Below are positions 62,105-64,000 of a DNA stretch of 64,000 nt, piece by piece; the first letter of the stretch is position 1; each line of letters starts with the position of its first letter. Location of the stretch: NCBI GenBank assembly GCA_963667425.1, contig OY763407.1:2046001-2110000 (forward strand), given 5' to 3'. The DNA comes from G963667425 sp963667425 [NCBI: bacterium]. GTDB lineage: Bacteria > UBP6 > UBA1177. The notes beneath the pieces are model-generated. The model was not told the origin of the DNA. It was given only the letters and a program-made list of their open reading frames with translations, and searched no databases. The position numbers were made by a program, and so were the translations under genes.

Positions 62105-62485
62105 ATGGCAATTGATACATCGATGAGGGTTCTGGTTGTTGATGATTTTGCAACAATGAGAAGAATTGTTAAAAATCTTTTAAAGAGGCTTGGAATTGAA
62201 GACATAGAGGAAGCTGAAGATGGGCTCCAGGCTTTGCAGAAACTTAAATCTGAGAAATTCGATTTGATAGTTAGTGACTGGAATATGCCTAATATGACAG
62301 GTATAGAACTTCTTCAAACGGTAAGAAATGATCCTGCCATGAAAACGATTCCGTTTTTGATGGTTACAGCTGAAGCTGAAAAAGACAACGTTTTTCTTGC
62401 CATAAAAATGGGTGTAAGCAACTATATTGTAAAACCATTTACGGCGGATGTTCTTGAAGAAAAACTTAAAAAAATATTTGGTTAA
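62105..62485 (+). CDS. cheY: Chemotaxis response regulator CheY
   Basis: A 126-residue receiver. ATG 62105 is chosen because GCGGAGG stands six bases upstream; the ATG at 62090 overlaps this [21 protein letters not shown] carries the acidic pair, [18 protein letters not shown] the phospho-Asp (S-D-W-N-M-P is the CheY hallmark), MVTAEA the Thr and IVKPFTA the Lys. Closely resembles flagellar CheY. cheX follows 26 bases downstream, so signal and its removal are encoded together. Confidence 0.95.
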   Translation: MAIDTSMRVLVVDDFATMRRIVKNLLKRLGIEDIEEAEDGLQALQKLKSEKFDLIVSDWNMPNMTGIELLQTVRNDPAMKTIPFLMVTAEAEKDNVFLAIKMGVSNYIVKPFTADVLEEKLKKIFG

Positions 62486-62511
62486 CACTTGGACAGCTAA
62501 AGGAGAAACTT

Positions 62512-62985
62512 ATGAACGTTGAATATATTAATCCGTTTCTTACTTCAACAATAAATGTTGTTTCAACAATGGCATTCATGAAAATTGAAGCTGGAACACC
62601 ACATATAAATAGAGGAAGCGCAACAACCGGAATCGTAACAGGCGTTATTGGCCTTGCTGGTTCAAGTGTTCTGGGTTCCGTTATAATTTCTTTTTCGAAA
62701 GAAGCCATTCTTGCAATTGTGTCAAATATGCTTGGTGTTGAATATGACAGCGTTGATGATGATGTACAGGATGCTGTTGGAGAAATAACCAACATGATCG
62801 TTGGTGGAGCAAAAAGAATTCTTTCCGAAAAAGGATTTAAGTTCAATCTTGCTATACCTACAATTATAAAAGGTGAAGATGTTTCTCTTAACCTTAAAAC
62901 CAGAGGTCCAAGAGTTGTTATTCCTTTTACAATTGTTGACAACAGCGCAACATTTACAGTTGAAGCCTGTATAGAAGAGCATTAA
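62512..62985 (+). CDS. cheX: CheX-family chemotaxis phosphatase
   Basis: A 157-residue CheX/CheC-like CheY-P phosphatase. It begins NVEYINPFLTSTINVVSTM as in CheX. The catalytic helix carries E-x-x-N in GEITNMIVGGAKRILSEKG (about 88-106). G-I-V-T-G-V-I-G-L-A-G-S and VIPFTIVDN give the beta strands. It would dephosphorylate the neighbouring CheY; presence of CheX is typical of Spirochaetes, delta-group and some Firmicutes. An SD (AAAGGAG) precedes the ATG. Confidence 0.92.
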   Translation: MNVEYINPFLTSTINVVSTMAFMKIEAGTPHINRGSATTGIVTGVIGLAGSSVLGSVIISFSKEAILAIVSNMLGVEYDSVDDDVQDAVGEITNMIVGGAKRILSEKGFKFNLAIPTIIKGEDVSLNLKTRGPRVVIPFTIVDNSATFTVEACIEEH

Positions 62986-63126
62986 ATTCTTTTCAATAAT
63001 TTTTCTAAATCTACTTTTTTAAAATTAAACTATATAATTTTGCTTTTTTTAATGATTTTTGAATGTTTCGCTACTTTTTGGTTTTACCCATAATTGTTGA
63101 AAGTGAACCTAATTTTGTAAAACTGA

Positions 63127-64000
63127 TTAATTTGTTGAATCAAGAACTTTTTTAGTTTCAAGATATTCTTCATTTACATCGAGAATTGTTTTTTGAAATT
63201 GTTCTTCAGTCATATTAAAGTAGTTTATAAAATTATTGTCTAAATGATAATGGAGAGAATCAATACCTGTTCCGGAACCTGCCATCATTGCAACAATATC
63301 AGCAATATGAATAAGAAAACATATTGGTTTTTCACCATCTGGAGCTTCAGATGGTGTATGATGATATCTTGCAATAATCTCAAAAACTTCGGGAAGCTGC
63401 CAATGTTTAACAAGTATTTCTCCAGCCTCAGCATGGTCTATTCCAAGAAAATCTCTTTCAAGTTCAAGATTATCAGAGTTGTTTTGTTCATTCATTTTTT
63501 TTACAATATTTTCATACTGTTTTTCCAAATATGTTGAAAGAAGAGATTTTCCTATATCATGAACCAAACCTGCAGTATAAGCAAGACCTCCATCAACTTT
63601 ATCCTTTAAATAAAGTGCCAGAAATCTTGCAGAAATAGCTGTTTTTAAAGAATGTTCCCAAAGTTCTCCACTTTGAGCTCTGTAACCTCCAAGCTCATTT
63701 TTAAAAACATCAGGAGCTGCACTTTCCATAGTTATTGCAGTAAGAGCTCTATTTCCAATCAAAGGTAAAGCCTCATGTACAGAAACTATTTTTCTTGAAA
63801 AAGAAAAAGCTGAAGAATTAACTGTTTTAAGTATTTTACCTGAAAGAACAGAATCGCTTTCAACAATTATTGCAACATCTTTATAACTAAAATCTGTTTT
63901 ATCAAGAATCTGTAATAATTTATATGCAGATTCAGAAATAACAGGAACAGATTTTATCTTTTTATTGATTTCAGATCTTGCATCAACCTTTTTAACAGTA
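63127..64000 (-). CDS. HDOD-domain signalling protein (5' end outside window)
   Basis: The frame is open from 63127 to the right edge, at least 290 residues; a TTG at 63762 is internal. It is an HDOD domain, recognisable from VKKVDARSEINKKIKSVPVI, then VAIIVESDSVLSGKILKTVN, AFSFSRKIVSVHEALPLIG and the HD-like part LVHDIGKSLL, DHAEAGEILVKHWQLP, RYHH. HDOD proteins are non-enzymatic relatives of HD-GYP domains and often act with chemotaxis or c-di-GMP modules. It converges on cheX with a 141-base gap that holds nothing recognisable. Upstream domains may lie beyond the window. Confidence 0.88.
   Translation of the reverse strand, partial: TVKKVDARSEINKKIKSVPVISESAYKLLQILDKTDFSYKDVAIIVESDSVLSGKILKTVNSSAFSFSRKIVSVHEALPLIGNRALTAITMESAAPDVFKNELGGYRAQSGELWEHSLKTAISARFLALYLKDKVDGGLAYTAGLVHDIGKSLLSTYLEKQYENIVKKMNEQNNSDNLELERDFLGIDHAEAGEILVKHWQLPEVFEIIARYHHTPSEAPDGEKPICFLIHIADIVAMMAGSGTGIDSLHYHLDNNFINYFNMTEEQFQKTILDVNEEYLETKKVLDSTN

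Noticed and set aside
1-64000. Mobile elements, prophage, CRISPR arrays, rRNA, restriction or antiphage systems
   Set aside because: No transposase, integrase, phage structural, Cas, rRNA or defence gene, no regular repeat-spacer array and no long terminal repeats recognised on either strand.

Overview
The window is an AT-rich chromosomal segment (about one third G+C by eye) from a Gram-negative, probably motile bacterium. It has a complete tolQ-tolR-tolA-tolB-pal cluster, RND efflux with a TolC-type exit duct, a porin and many lipoproteins. It also carries a chemoreceptor, CheY, CheX and a PilZ protein, and it makes isoprenoids by the MEP route. The surface lipoproteins combine Cys-rich motifs, Asp/Glu-rich spacers, MopE-like Ca/metal motifs and choice-of-anchor-L-like domains. 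These are typical of Myxococcota/Bradymonadota and other former Deltaproteobacteria, so I place the genome near those groups. The low G+C is unusual there, and the placement is an inference. I saw no phage, IS, integrase or CRISPR.

Layout. 1-5.8 kb: end of a U32-like gene, a YjbQ gene, a large chemoreceptor, then smpB-yraN-rsmI. 5.8-9.6 kb: a decay zone with three damaged genes (an LRR protein, a prolyl oligopeptidase split at a perfect A-AAA-AAG heptamer, and a beta-propeller-like remnant with an internal stop). 9.6-14.3 kb: an aldolase-leuC-leuD operon, an SBBP-type lipoprotein and a methyltransferase. 14.3-18.2 kb: a porin, an acid-phosphatase-like lipoprotein and an ankyrin lipoprotein, looking like a phosphate-acquisition operon. 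18.2-21.2 kb: ffh-rpsP-khpA-rimM-trmD. 21.3-28.8 kb: a Gly-rich lipoprotein plus three tandem paralogous lipoproteins. 28.9-36.1 kb: response regulator, tolQRAB-pal, an MMPL-type transporter and folK. 36.3-43.8 kb: an rlmI-like methyltransferase and a tolC-tetR-adaptor-RND operon. 43.9-47 kb: a ychF-like GTPase, tRNA-Lys and tRNA-Glu, and a Zn-ribbon/PilZ/coiled-coil operon. 47-51 kb: xseB-ispA-dxs-ispG. 51.1-52.9 kb: a small Pro-rich secreted peptide, an isocitrate/isopropylmalate dehydrogenase and tRNA-Leu. 52.9-62 kb: a bat (aerotolerance-type) operon running DUF58, a membrane protein, batA-B-C-D-E and cvpA, then an S41 peptidase. 62-64 kb: cheY-cheX and the end of an HDOD gene.

Many promoters can be read directly as TTGAxx and TATAAT-like boxes with a 16-17 bp gap. 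The tolQ promoter is a perfect TTGACA-16-TATAAT. Two of them (smpB, rlmI) place transcription start downstream of the first in-frame ATG and so settle which start codon is used. Gene starts below were moved inward where a Shine-Dalgarno or promoter demanded it. All function calls come from motif recognition by eye; no database search was run.
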